Positions 1 through 7,781 of a DNA stretch of 64,000 nucleotides are shown here, piece after piece. Below the pieces are notes generated by a model that worked only from the letters and a program-made list of their open reading frames with translations, was not told the DNA's origin and did not search any database. The DNA is from Gemmobacter lutimaris (GTDB lineage Bacteria > Pseudomonadota > Alphaproteobacteria > Rhodobacterales > Rhodobacteraceae): assembly GCF_003570715.1 (NCBI RefSeq), contig NZ_QXXQ01000002.1, positions 310,001 through 374,000 of the forward strand, written 5' to 3'. A program made the translations under genes and the position numbers. Positions within the stretch are counted from its first letter, which is position 1, and each line of letters starts with the position of its first letter.

Positions 1-1
1 C

Positions 2-253
2 GGCGGCCGGGGCGCGGATGCGTTCCTTTTTGTGCCCAAGGTCGTGCAAGGCGATGACGTGATCGAGGATTTCAAGCAGGATGACCATATCCGCTTCATC
101 CAGAACGCGCTGACCTTCGGGGATCTGCGGATCACGACGACACCGGAGGGTGACAGCCTGATCCGATATGACGATGGCGCGGGCGGCGAGAACTCGATCA
201 GGGTCAAGGGCGTCATCGTGACCGAGGATAATTTCGAGTTCTTCGGGCTTTAA
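2..253 (+). CDS. RTX-type calcium-binding protein, C-terminal fragment (5' end outside window)
   Basis: The reading frame is open from the window edge and ends in a stop at 251-253. It opens with GGRGADAFLFV, a degenerate form of the GGxGxDxF/VF unit that closes RTX (hemolysin-type) calcium-binding arrays, and continues with GDDVIEDFKQDDHIRF, the hydrophobic DxIxDF block typical of the C-terminal secretion region of type I-secreted proteins. The visible 83 residues probably form the extracellular calcium-binding and export tail. The catalytic or adhesive part lies upstream and cannot be judged. Its last bases overlap the stop codon of the convergent alkane monooxygenase gene. Confidence 0.7.
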   Translation, partial: GGRGADAFLFVPKVVQGDDVIEDFKQDDHIRFIQNALTFGDLRITTTPEGDSLIRYDDGAGGENSIRVKGVIVTEDNFEFFGL

Positions 254-1356
254 GCCTCTGCCCCGGCACGCCAGTCGATGATGTCGGGGTAGTATTGCCT
301 GCGCCATGCCCGCACACGCGGATTCATGCGGCGGCGCCACAGCGGCGGGATCATCGCCAACACCCCCATGGCGGGGTATCCCATGGGCAGCATCGGCGCG
401 TCATCGGTGGAATAGGTTTGCAGCAGCGGAAAGCGCCGGTCGGGCTTGTAATGGTGGTCAGAATGGCGTTGCAGGTTGATCAGCAGCCAGTTTGACGCCT
501 TGTGCGGCGCGTTCCAGCTATGATGCGGGCGGACGGGCTCGTATTTCCCGCCCGGAAGCTGGCGACGGGTCAGGCCATAATGTTCGATGTAGTTCGTCAG
601 CTCCAGCTGCCAGACCGCGAAGAAGGCTTGCAGCAAGAACAGCGCCAGACCAACCCAGCCGCCTACCAGCCAGGCCAGTGCCAGCGCTGCCAGTTGCAGC
701 CCGCCATAGCGCCAGAACGGGTTAGACGGGTGCCAGACCGGGCGGCCCGCGCGGGCGAGCTTTTCCTTTTCCGCCATCCAGGCCGAAGCCGGACATTCGC
801 GCAGCACCCGCCAGAAGAAGCGGTGGAACCCCTCGTTATACCGCGCCGTCACCGCGTCGCGCGGGGTGCCGACATGACGGTGATGCACCAGCAGATGTTC
901 GGTGCGGAAATGGCTGTAAAGCACCGTCGCCAGCAGCAGATCGGCCAGCCAGCGCTCGCCCCGGTTGCTCTGGTGCATCAACTCATGCGCATAGACGATC
1001 CCGATCGTGCCCGAGGCGACCCCGACCCCGAACATCAGCGCCACCTGTTCCAGCACCGACAGCCCGCCAGACCGGGTGATCCACCAGATCGAGCCATAGA
1101 TGACCAGCCCCTGAAGCGGCAGCCAGATCAGCGTGATGGCGCGATACCAGAACAGGTCGTCCTCGTCGGTCTGCGGGTCGGGGTTTTCCTCGTTCCGGCC
1201 CAGCAGCAGGTCCAGCAGCGTGGTCAGCGTCCAGGCGTAGGCGGGCATCAGAGCCACGGTCCAGCCGCCCTGCGTGACGCCAATCATGGCCAGAGGCACA
1301 AGGCCCAGCGACAGCCAGAAGGGCAGGGCGTTGCGAAAATCGGCGATGTTGCGCAT
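250..1356 (-). CDS. alkB: Alkane 1-monooxygenase (AlkB-type membrane di-iron hydroxylase)
   Basis: Integral membrane non-haem di-iron enzyme predicted to hydroxylate the terminal carbon of medium-chain n-alkanes with electrons from rubredoxin. The 368-residue protein has the histidine clusters of the family: HELMH (124-128), EHLLVHH (153-159) and LQRHSDHH (295-302), plus the NYIEHYG signature (255-261) that separates AlkB from fatty-acid desaturases. Several hydrophobic segments (about 12-30, 30-50, 72-92, 102-122, 218-250) fit the usual six-helix topology. No rubredoxin or rubredoxin reductase gene is adjacent, so electron partners must be encoded elsewhere. It lies 45 bp downstream of mutY on the same strand. 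Confidence 0.9.
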   Translation of the reverse strand: MRNIADFRNALPFWLSLGLVPLAMIGVTQGGWTVALMPAYAWTLTTLLDLLLGRNEENPDPQTDEDDLFWYRAITLIWLPLQGLVIYGSIWWITRSGGLSVLEQVALMFGVGVASGTIGIVYAHELMHQSNRGERWLADLLLATVLYSHFRTEHLLVHHRHVGTPRDAVTARYNEGFHRFFWRVLRECPASAWMAEKEKLARAGRPVWHPSNPFWRYGGLQLAALALAWLVGGWVGLALFLLQAFFAVWQLELTNYIEHYGLTRRQLPGGKYEPVRPHHSWNAPHKASNWLLINLQRHSDHHYKPDRRFPLLQTYSTDDAPMLPMGYPAMGVLAMIPPLWRRRMNPRVRAWRRQYYPDIIDWRAGAEA

Positions 1357-1401
1357 GGGAGCCTCCGTCGCGGCGGAGTGTAGGCGGGCGCCGGGGCGGG
1401 C

Positions 1402-2451
1402 TCAACCACCCGTGATGTCGCGGGGCACCAGATCCCAGCCCTTGCGCATCACCGTGGGCAGGGCGGCGGGGCGGAAGGCGGCGCGCGGAAGGAAGGCGCC
1501 GCGCTCGGGGCGCGCATCGGTGACGGTGGTCAGCACCTGAAGCACCAGATGGAAATGGGTGAAGGTGTGGCGCACCTCGCCCACGCGCTGCCAGTCGGCC
1601 AACAGCGGGGCGGGGGCGTCCGTCCCGTCCCAGCCGGCGGTCGGAAAGCCTGCCATGCCGCCCAGCAGCCCGGATTGCGGCCGTTCCTCCAGCAGCACCG
1701 CGCCATCGGGGCGCAGGGCGATCCACAGCAGGCCTTCGCGCACGGGCTTCGCGGCTTTCGGGGTCTTGCGTGGCAGGTCCGCCTGCACCCCGGCGGCACG
1801 GGCCGCGCAATCAGCGTTCAGCGGGCAGATTGCGCAGGCCGGTTTGCGTGGCGTGCAGATCGTGGCGCCAAGGTCCATCACCGCTTGCGCATAGTCGCCC
1901 GGCCGCTCCGCCGGTGTCAGCCGCTCGGCATGGGCCACCAGAACAGGCTTCGCACCGGGCAGCGGTTCTTCGACCCGAAACAGCCGCGCCATCACCCGTT
2001 CGACATTGCCATCCACCACCGTCTCGGCCCGGTCAAAGGCGATGGAGGCCACCGCCGCCGCCGTATAGGGCCCGACGCCGGGCAGCGACAGCAACTCCTC
2101 GTGCGTGTCGGGAAAGCGGCCGCCGTGATCGCCCGCGACGGCGCGGGCGCATTTCAGCAGGTTGCGGGCGCGGGCGTAATAGCCAAGCCCGGCCCATTCG
2201 GCCATGACCTCGGCATCCTCGGCCGCCGCAAGCGCCGCGACATCCGGCCAGCGCGCGGTAAAACGGTGGAAATAATCGCGCACCGCCGCCACGGTGGTTT
2301 GCTGCAACATCACCTCGGACAGCCAGACGCGGTAGGGATCGGCCCGCATCCCGGCGGCGCGGTCGGCGGGCGAAACGCGCCAGGGCATGATCCGGTGGTG
2401 CCGGTCATACCAGGCCAGAAGCAGCGCCTGCACGGTGGCGGGGTCTGTCAT
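1402..2451 (-). CDS. mutY: A/G-specific adenine DNA glycosylase MutY
   Basis: Base-excision repair enzyme that removes adenine mispaired with 8-oxoguanine. In 349 residues I see the catalytic glutamate in LSEVMLQQT (E46), the helix-hairpin-helix LPGVGPYTAAAVA (about 123-135), the catalytic aspartate in VVDGNVERV (D147), and a C-X6-C-X2-C-X5-C iron-sulfur loop (C199, C206, C209, C215). The C-terminal part has the Nudix-like 8-oxoG recognition domain (GLLGGMAGFPTAGW). It starts 12 bp after the rppH stop on the same strand, so the two are probably co-transcribed. Length and motifs are ordinary for the family. Confidence 0.95.
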   Translation of the reverse strand: MTDPATVQALLLAWYDRHHRIMPWRVSPADRAAGMRADPYRVWLSEVMLQQTTVAAVRDYFHRFTARWPDVAALAAAEDAEVMAEWAGLGYYARARNLLKCARAVAGDHGGRFPDTHEELLSLPGVGPYTAAAVASIAFDRAETVVDGNVERVMARLFRVEEPLPGAKPVLVAHAERLTPAERPGDYAQAVMDLGATICTPRKPACAICPLNADCAARAAGVQADLPRKTPKAAKPVREGLLWIALRPDGAVLLEERPQSGLLGGMAGFPTAGWDGTDAPAPLLADWQRVGEVRHTFTHFHLVLQVLTTVTDARPERGAFLPRAAFRPAALPTVMRKGWDLVPRDITGG

Positions 2452-2463
2452 GCTCGGTGTGGC

Positions 2464-2946
2464 TCAGGCCAGATGCGGGCGAAACTGCGCCACGACCTCT
2501 TCGTAGACCGCGCGCTTGAAGGGCACGATGGCGGCGACCATCGCATCGGCCTGCGTCCATTGCCAGCGGTCGAACTCGGGGTGTTCGGTGGCGATATTCA
2601 CCTGATCGTCGCGGCCCAGATAGCGGAACAGGAACCATTTCTGCTTCTGCCCGCGATATTTGCCGCCCCAGACCTTGCCCAGAAGCTCGGCCGGCAGGTC
2701 ATAGGTCACCCAACCGTCGGACTTGGCAACGAACTCCACCAGATCTTCGGTGATGCCGGTTTCTTCCCACAATTCGCGCAGCGCGGCCTTGCGGGGCTTT
2801 TCGTCCTCGTCGATGCCACCCTGCGGCATCTGCCATGCGGCGCTGGTGCTGTCCTTGCGGTTGCCGGTGAAGATCAGCCCCGCGGGGTTGATCAGCATGA
2901 CGCCCACGCAGGGGCGATAGGGCAGGGATGCGGGATCTGTCGCCAT
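2464..2946 (-). CDS. rppH: RNA pyrophosphohydrolase RppH (Nudix family)
   Basis: Predicted to remove pyrophosphate from triphosphorylated 5' ends of RNA and so trigger decay. The 160-residue protein carries a complete Nudix box between residues 43 and 65 (GGIDEDE ... RELWEETGI), preceded by AAWQMPQGG and followed by KQKWFLFRY, both typical of the RppH/NudH branch rather than generic Nudix proteins. The start is the ATG at 2946, giving [12 protein letters not shown]; the longer open frame upstream overlaps the intergenic gap after ctpA and is not needed. It lies in a same-strand run gpmI-envC-ctpA-rppH-mutY. Confidence 0.93.
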   Translation of the reverse strand: MATDPASLPYRPCVGVMLINPAGLIFTGNRKDSTSAAWQMPQGGIDEDEKPRKAALRELWEETGITEDLVEFVAKSDGWVTYDLPAELLGKVWGGKYRGQKQKWFLFRYLGRDDQVNIATEHPEFDRWQWTQADAMVAAIVPFKRAVYEEVVAQFRPHLA

Positions 2947-2986
2947 GATATGTCGGGGCCGGTCGCCCGGCCCCCCTTTCCTGAAC

Positions 2987-4336
2987 TTACTCGGCTTTCG
3001 GGGCGATGGCCTCGGCCCCGCGCAGGATGTCCACCGCATAGGCGAGCTGATAATCCTCGTCGCGCAGCTTGGCGGCTTCGGCGGCGCGCTCCTGCTCTTC
3101 CTTGTATTGGCGTTTTTCGTCCTCGGTCATCGAGTCGTTGGACAGAACGCCGCGCAGATCGGCTTCGCTGCGCGCCTTCGCCGCCGCTTCGGCCGCTGCC
3201 GCCTCGGTGCCGGCCTCGCCTTCCTTCTTCATCGGCTGGTTCACCACGATGTCGGGCGAGATGCCAAGCGACTGGATCGACCGGCCCGAGGGCGTGTAAT
3301 AGCGCGCCGTGGTCAGCCGCATGGCGCCTTCGCCACGCAGCGGGATGACCGACTGCACCGAGCCCTTGCCGAAGCTTTTCGTCCCCACCACGATGGCGCG
3401 GCGGTGATCCTGCAAGGCGCCCGACACGATTTCCGAGGCCGAGGCGGAACCGCCGTTGATCAGCACGACCATCGGTTTGCCTTCGATCAGATCGCCCGGC
3501 GTCGCGTTGAACCGTTCTCCATCCTGCGGATTGCGGCCACGGGTCGAGACGATTTCGCCCTTGTCAAGGAAAGCATCCGACACCTTGATCGCCTGCGTCA
3601 GCAGCCCGCCGGGGTTGTTGCGCAGGTCGAGCACCACGCCGTTCAGCTTGTCCTTGCCGCCAAGCTGTTCAAGCGCCTTCTTCAGCTCGGTCTCCAGCCC
3701 CGGATAGGTCTGGTCGTTGAAGGTGGTCAGGCGCAGCACGGCGGTATGGCCGACCACGCGGCCCTTCACCGCCGTCAGCTTGATCGTGTCGCGGATGATC
3801 GACACATCGAACGGGTCTTGCACGCCGTCGCGCACCACGGTGATGACGATTTCCGAACCGACCTCGCCGCGCATCTTGTTCACCGCATCGTCGAGGCTGA
3901 GCCCCAGCACGCTTTCGCCATCGACATGGGTGATGAAATCGCCGGACTGGATGCCGGCCTTGTAGGCGGGCGTGTCATCCATCGGCGAGACGACCTTGAT
4001 AAAGCCGTTTTCCTGCGTCACCTCGATGCCCAGGCCGCCAAATTCACCGCGCGTCTGCACCTGCATATCGCTGAAATCATCGGCGGGCAGATAGTTGGAA
4101 TGCGGGTCGAGCGAGGTCAACATGCCGTTGATCGCGGCTTCGATCAGCTTCTTGCTATCGACGTCTTCCACATATTCGGCGCGGATGCGTTCAAAGATGT
4201 CGCCAAACAGATCAAGCTGTTCATACACCGAACTGTTCTTCGCGGCTTCCTGCGCGATGAGCGGGCCTGCGACCTGCGTTGACAGAAGCACACCTGCCAC
4301 GGTGCCGCCCAGTGCGGCCATCACGAATTTCTTCAT
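2987..4336 (-). CDS. ctpA: Carboxy-terminal processing serine protease, S41A family
   Basis: Periplasmic serine/lysine-dyad protease that trims C-terminal tails of exported proteins, including cell-wall hydrolases in several bacteria. The 449-residue form starting at ATG 4336 ([11 protein letters not shown]) has an N-terminal signal or anchor segment, a PDZ domain (about 85-165, [12 protein letters not shown] ... GIQSGDFI), and the S41 core with the nucleophile in [16 protein letters not shown] and the lysine in [12 protein letters not shown] charged, alanine-rich C-terminal tail follows. An upstream in-frame TTG at 4360 is possible but less likely. Its place next to an EnvC-type amidase activator suggests a role in peptidoglycan remodelling. 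Confidence 0.92.
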   Translation of the reverse strand: MKKFVMAALGGTVAGVLLSTQVAGPLIAQEAAKNSSVYEQLDLFGDIFERIRAEYVEDVDSKKLIEAAINGMLTSLDPHSNYLPADDFSDMQVQTRGEFGGLGIEVTQENGFIKVVSPMDDTPAYKAGIQSGDFITHVDGESVLGLSLDDAVNKMRGEVGSEIVITVVRDGVQDPFDVSIIRDTIKLTAVKGRVVGHTAVLRLTTFNDQTYPGLETELKKALEQLGGKDKLNGVVLDLRNNPGGLLTQAIKVSDAFLDKGEIVSTRGRNPQDGERFNATPGDLIEGKPMVVLINGGSASASEIVSGALQDHRRAIVVGTKSFGKGSVQSVIPLRGEGAMRLTTARYYTPSGRSIQSLGISPDIVVNQPMKKEGEAGTEAAAAEAAAKARSEADLRGVLSNDSMTEDEKRQYKEEQERAAEAAKLRDEDYQLAYAVDILRGAEAIAPKAE

Positions 4337-4388
4337 CGCCTTCGTCGTTCCCTTTCTCAAGGCTTCCGCCTGATCGCACCTTTACCCG

Positions 4389-5540
4389 TCACGGCACCTG
4401 CTGGCGCGCGGCAAGCGGGGCGGTGGCCTCGAACCACGGCATCGGGTCCACCGGCTCCCCCCCCTGCCGCAGCTCCACATACAGCGTCGCGGTTTCGCGC
4501 GTGGCGCCATCCTGTGCCGGGACGAGGAATTCGTCTACCCCCGGTTCGCCGCCACCCATCAGGCCAAGGGGGGCGCCCGCCGAAACGACCTCGCCCACCT
4601 CGCCATATACGGTTTCCAGCCCCGCAAGAACCAGAAGATAACCGGGACCGGGTTCAAGGATCATCACGTTTCCGAAATTGAGCAGGGGCCCGCGATAGCG
4701 GATCGTGCCCGACCACGGGGCGGTGACCAGCGCGCGGGGGCGGGTGGCCAGCACCATGCCGGGGCGGCGGACGCCCGCGCTGTCGGCCTCGTCCGGGCGG
4801 CGCAGCAGCGTGCCCAGCGCGGGCAGCGGCAGCTTGCCATGCGAGAAGCCGAAATCGGCCATGCCCTCGGCCTCGACCTCGTTCAGGGCCAGCCCGGCGG
4901 CAAAGGCATCCAGTGTATCGGCGCTTTGCAGCAGGTTTTTCAGCACCTCGGGATCTTCGGTGAACCGCTTCGGCAGTTGTGTGCGTTCCGAAATCGCCTG
5001 GCTCAGTGCGGTGCGGGCCTCTTGTGCGGCGCGCAACCCGTCGGCCAGCGTGCGCCCGGCGGCGGTTTGCAGGGCGCGCAGGTCGCGGACCTCCTGCAAC
5101 TGGGCGCGCAGGGTTTCGGCCTCGGCCCGTATCGCGGGGGTCACATCGGCGATCATCATGCCCGAACGTACGGTGCCCAGTGGCCCCGAAGGGTGCAGCA
5201 GCAGCAGCGGCGCCGGGTCGGATTCCATTCGCCCCAGAACGCCCAGCAATTGCGCCAGCCGGTCGCGCTTGGCCTCGAACTGGTAAAGCAGCGTCGCCTC
5301 GCGGATCGAGGCCTGCCGCAGGCTTTCGCGCAGGGCGGTCAGCCCCTGTTCATAGGCGGTAATGGTGCGGGTCAACGCCTGCACCCGGTCGCGCGCCTGC
5401 CGCGCATCGCCCAAGGCGGTAACCGCCTCTTGCAGATTGCGCGCCGCCGTCTGCGCCTGTTCGGCAACGGAAGCCGCCGCCGCCGGCCCGCCAAGGGCCA
5501 GTGTCGTCGTCAGGACAAGGGCGGCGAGGCGGCGCATCAT
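4389..5540 (-). CDS. EnvC-type murein hydrolase activator (degenerate LytM/M23 domain)
   Basis: Periplasmic protein of 383 residues with a signal peptide (MMRRLAALVLTTTLALGGPA), a long helical region (about 25-240) rich in A, E, Q, R and L that should form coiled coil, and a C-terminal LytM-like fold (APWSGTIRYRGPLLNFGNVMI). In active M23 endopeptidases this fold carries zinc-binding HxxxD and HxH motifs. Here the positions read NFGNVMILEPGPGYLLVLAGL with no histidine, so it should be catalytically dead and act, like EnvC, by activating an amidase at the septum. Its ATGATG start overlaps the gpmI stop, which implies translational coupling. Confidence 0.85.
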   Translation of the reverse strand: MMRRLAALVLTTTLALGGPAAAASVAEQAQTAARNLQEAVTALGDARQARDRVQALTRTITAYEQGLTALRESLRQASIREATLLYQFEAKRDRLAQLLGVLGRMESDPAPLLLLHPSGPLGTVRSGMMIADVTPAIRAEAETLRAQLQEVRDLRALQTAAGRTLADGLRAAQEARTALSQAISERTQLPKRFTEDPEVLKNLLQSADTLDAFAAGLALNEVEAEGMADFGFSHGKLPLPALGTLLRRPDEADSAGVRRPGMVLATRPRALVTAPWSGTIRYRGPLLNFGNVMILEPGPGYLLVLAGLETVYGEVGEVVSAGAPLGLMGGGEPGVDEFLVPAQDGATRETATLYVELRQGGEPVDPMPWFEATAPLAARQQVP

Positions 5541-7060
5541 CCGGCGATCAGGCTCTGCCCGGTCATTTCGGCCGGTTGCGGCAGGCCCATCAGGTGCAGC
5601 ACCGTCGGCGCCAGATCGGCAAGTCGCCCACCGGCGCGCAGATGCGCTCCTTCCGGCCCACCGACAAGGATCACCGGCACCAGATTGGTGGTATGCGCGG
5701 TATGCGGCCCGCCGGTCACGGGGTCCACCATCAGTTCGCAATTGCCGTGATCGGCGGTGACGATCATCGCGCCGCCCGCCTTTTCCAGCGCCGCCAGCGC
5801 AAGGCCAAGCCCGGTATCCACCGCCTCGCAAGCCTTCATCGCCGCCTGAAGGCTGCCGGTATGGCCCACCATGTCGGGGTTGGCGAAGTTCACCACGATC
5901 AGGTCATAGCCATGCTCAATGGCGCCGACCAGACGCTCGGCCACCTCGGGTTCGCTCATCTCGGGTTGCAGGTCATAGGTGGCGACCTTGGGCGATTTCG
6001 GCATGAACCGATCTTCGCCCGCCGAAGGGGTTTCCTTGCCGCCGTTCAGGAAGAAGGTGACATGAGGGTATTTCTCGGTCTCGGCCAGACGGAACTGGCT
6101 GCGGCCATGGCTCGCCACCCATTCGCCCAGCGTGTTCACGATGTCCTGCTTGGGGTAACAGGTGGTCATGAAGCCGTTGTGGGTGGTCGAATAATCGACC
6201 ATCCCCAGCAGGGCGGCCCATTGCGGCCGGGCGCTGGCGTCAAAGCCGTCGAACCCGGGCTGACCCAGTGCCAGCAGGATTTCCCGCGCGCGGTCGGCGC
6301 GGAAGTTCAGGCAGAAGAAGCCGTCGCCATCCTTCGCACCCGCATAGCCCGCGACCACGGTGGGGGCGATGAATTCATCCGTCTCGCCGCGCTGATAGGC
6401 GGCATCGACGGCGCGGGCGGCAGTGGTCGCACACTCGCCCTCGGCTTTCACCATGGCGTCGAAGGCGCGGCCCACACGCTCCCACCGATTATCGCGGTCC
6501 ATCGCCCAATAGCGGCCGATCACCGTGCCGATGCGCGCGCCTTCCGGCAGCCCCTCGACCAGTTCGCGCATGAAGGTCACGGCGGAAGAGGGCGCCACGT
6601 CGCGCCCGTCGGTGATGGCGTGCAGCACCACCGGCACCCCGGCACCTGCAATGGCGGTGCAGGCTGCCAGCACATGCCGTATGTGGCCATGCACCCCACC
6701 ATCCGAGATCACGCCCATCAAATGCGCCGTGCCGCCGGTCTTCTTCAGCGTTTCGATGAAATCGAGCAGCGCCGCATTACGGAAGAAGCTGCCATCCTCG
6801 ATGGCGAGGTCGATCTGCCCCAGATCCATCGCCACCACACGGCCCGCACCGATATTGGTGTGCCCGACCTCGGAATTGCCCATCTGCCCGGTGGGCAGGC
6901 CCACATCGGGGCCATGGGTGATCAGCAGTTCATGCGGGCATTCGGCCCAGATACGGTCGAAATTCGGCGTTGCGGCCAGCGCGGGGGCATTGGCGGCGCG
7001 TTCCTCGCGGTAGCCCCAGCCATCCAGAATGCACAGAACGACGGGTTTCGGGATGGTCAT
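5537..7060 (-). CDS. gpmI: 2,3-bisphosphoglycerate-independent phosphoglycerate mutase
   Basis: Glycolytic/gluconeogenic enzyme that interconverts 3- and 2-phosphoglycerate through a phosphoserine and two manganese ions. The 507-residue protein begins with CILDGWGYR (metal-binding Asp13) and contains the nucleophile motif GNSEVGHTNIGAG with Ser63. Other alkaline-phosphatase superfamily blocks are visible (ITDGRDVAPSS, NFRADRARE, NFANPDMVGHTG, VTADHGNCE). Length is standard. It heads a same-strand cluster with the envC-like gene, whose start overlaps its stop. About 70 bp separate it from the Rrf2 regulator upstream. Confidence 0.96.
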   Translation of the reverse strand: MTIPKPVVLCILDGWGYREERAANAPALAATPNFDRIWAECPHELLITHGPDVGLPTGQMGNSEVGHTNIGAGRVVAMDLGQIDLAIEDGSFFRNAALLDFIETLKKTGGTAHLMGVISDGGVHGHIRHVLAACTAIAGAGVPVVLHAITDGRDVAPSSAVTFMRELVEGLPEGARIGTVIGRYWAMDRDNRWERVGRAFDAMVKAEGECATTAARAVDAAYQRGETDEFIAPTVVAGYAGAKDGDGFFCLNFRADRAREILLALGQPGFDGFDASARPQWAALLGMVDYSTTHNGFMTTCYPKQDIVNTLGEWVASHGRSQFRLAETEKYPHVTFFLNGGKETPSAGEDRFMPKSPKVATYDLQPEMSEPEVAERLVGAIEHGYDLIVVNFANPDMVGHTGSLQAAMKACEAVDTGLGLALAALEKAGGAMIVTADHGNCELMVDPVTGGPHTAHTTNLVPVILVGGPEGAHLRAGGRLADLAPTVLHLMGLPQPAEMTGQSLIAG

Positions 7061-7132
7061 GCGCGGCCCCTCTGCTTGGCGTTGCCGGGGTTTTACGCCG
7101 CCCGGCGCTGTGCTGCAACTGCCCGCCGTGTG

Positions 7133-7594
7133 TCAGGCGCCTTCCGCCGGGCCCAACACCTTTTCTGCCGTTCCGGCATGCAGCATGTCTTCCAAAGTCA
7201 GCGAGTCGATGATGACCAGATAGGACCAGAACACCTCGGCAAAGACCTTGCGGATGCGGCAGGTCGCCTCATCCGTGCAATCCTCGCAGCGCTGATAGGC
7301 ACTGCGCGACAGGCAGGTCAGCGGCGCGATGGGCCCGTCAATCTTGCGAAGAAGATCCGAGATCGAGACATCGCGCGGCGCCTTCACCAGCGAATATCCG
7401 CCCGAACGCCCGCGCGTCGAGGCAATCACCCCGGCATTGCGCACATCCAGCAGGATATGTTCCAGAAACCGTTTCGGCGTGGCGGCGCGGCGGGCGATTT
7501 CCTCGATGGTCAGCGGTTCGGGCCGATCCGCCCGCGCCTCGTCGGCGAGAACCAGCAGCGCCTTCAGCGCGTATTTCATCTTCTGGGTGATCAT
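7133..7594 (-). CDS. Rrf2-family transcriptional regulator with four cysteines
   Basis: Small DNA-binding regulator of 153 residues. MKYALKALLVLADE and the winged helix-turn-helix (ltieeiARRAATPKRFLEHIL ... GRSGGYSLVK) are typical of the Rrf2 superfamily (IscR, NsrR, RirA). Between residues 94 and 112 lie four cysteines (C94, C103, C106, C112) with C-X8-C-X2-C-X5-C spacing, which could hold an iron-sulfur cluster. The spacing differs from the C-X5-C-X5-C of IscR, so I do not assign it to a named member. It is divergent from the TVP38-oxidoreductase gene with about 190 bp between starts, and could control that operon as well as itself. Confidence 0.85.
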   Translation of the reverse strand: MITQKMKYALKALLVLADEARADRPEPLTIEEIARRAATPKRFLEHILLDVRNAGVIASTRGRSGGYSLVKAPRDVSISDLLRKIDGPIAPLTCLSRSAYQRCEDCTDEATCRIRKVFAEVFWSYLVIIDSLTLEDMLHAGTAEKVLGPAEGA

Positions 7595-7781
7595 CTCGTG
7601 CCGGGCCGCTTGCGGAATGTTTCCCTGCATACCGGCGCGGCGCGGGCTGTGCAATGTTTCAGGCCCTGACGCAGGCGTGAACGGCGCGGATGTAGCAGTT
7701 CGCGCCAAGGTGCGTATTGCCTTATAGAAGTGGGATGGAGGCAGGCCGATGGCCAGCGGGCAGAGAGCAAGGGGAAACGGC

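Noticed and set aside
250-1356. Fatty-acid desaturase instead of alkane monooxygenase
   Set aside because: The NYIEHYG signature together with HELMH and the LQRHSDHH cluster are specific to the AlkB branch.
5501-7669. 722-codon plus-strand frame antisense to gpmI
   Set aside because: gpmI is complete with all catalytic motifs on the minus strand. The antisense translation is His/Arg/Gly-rich without any recognisable fold.
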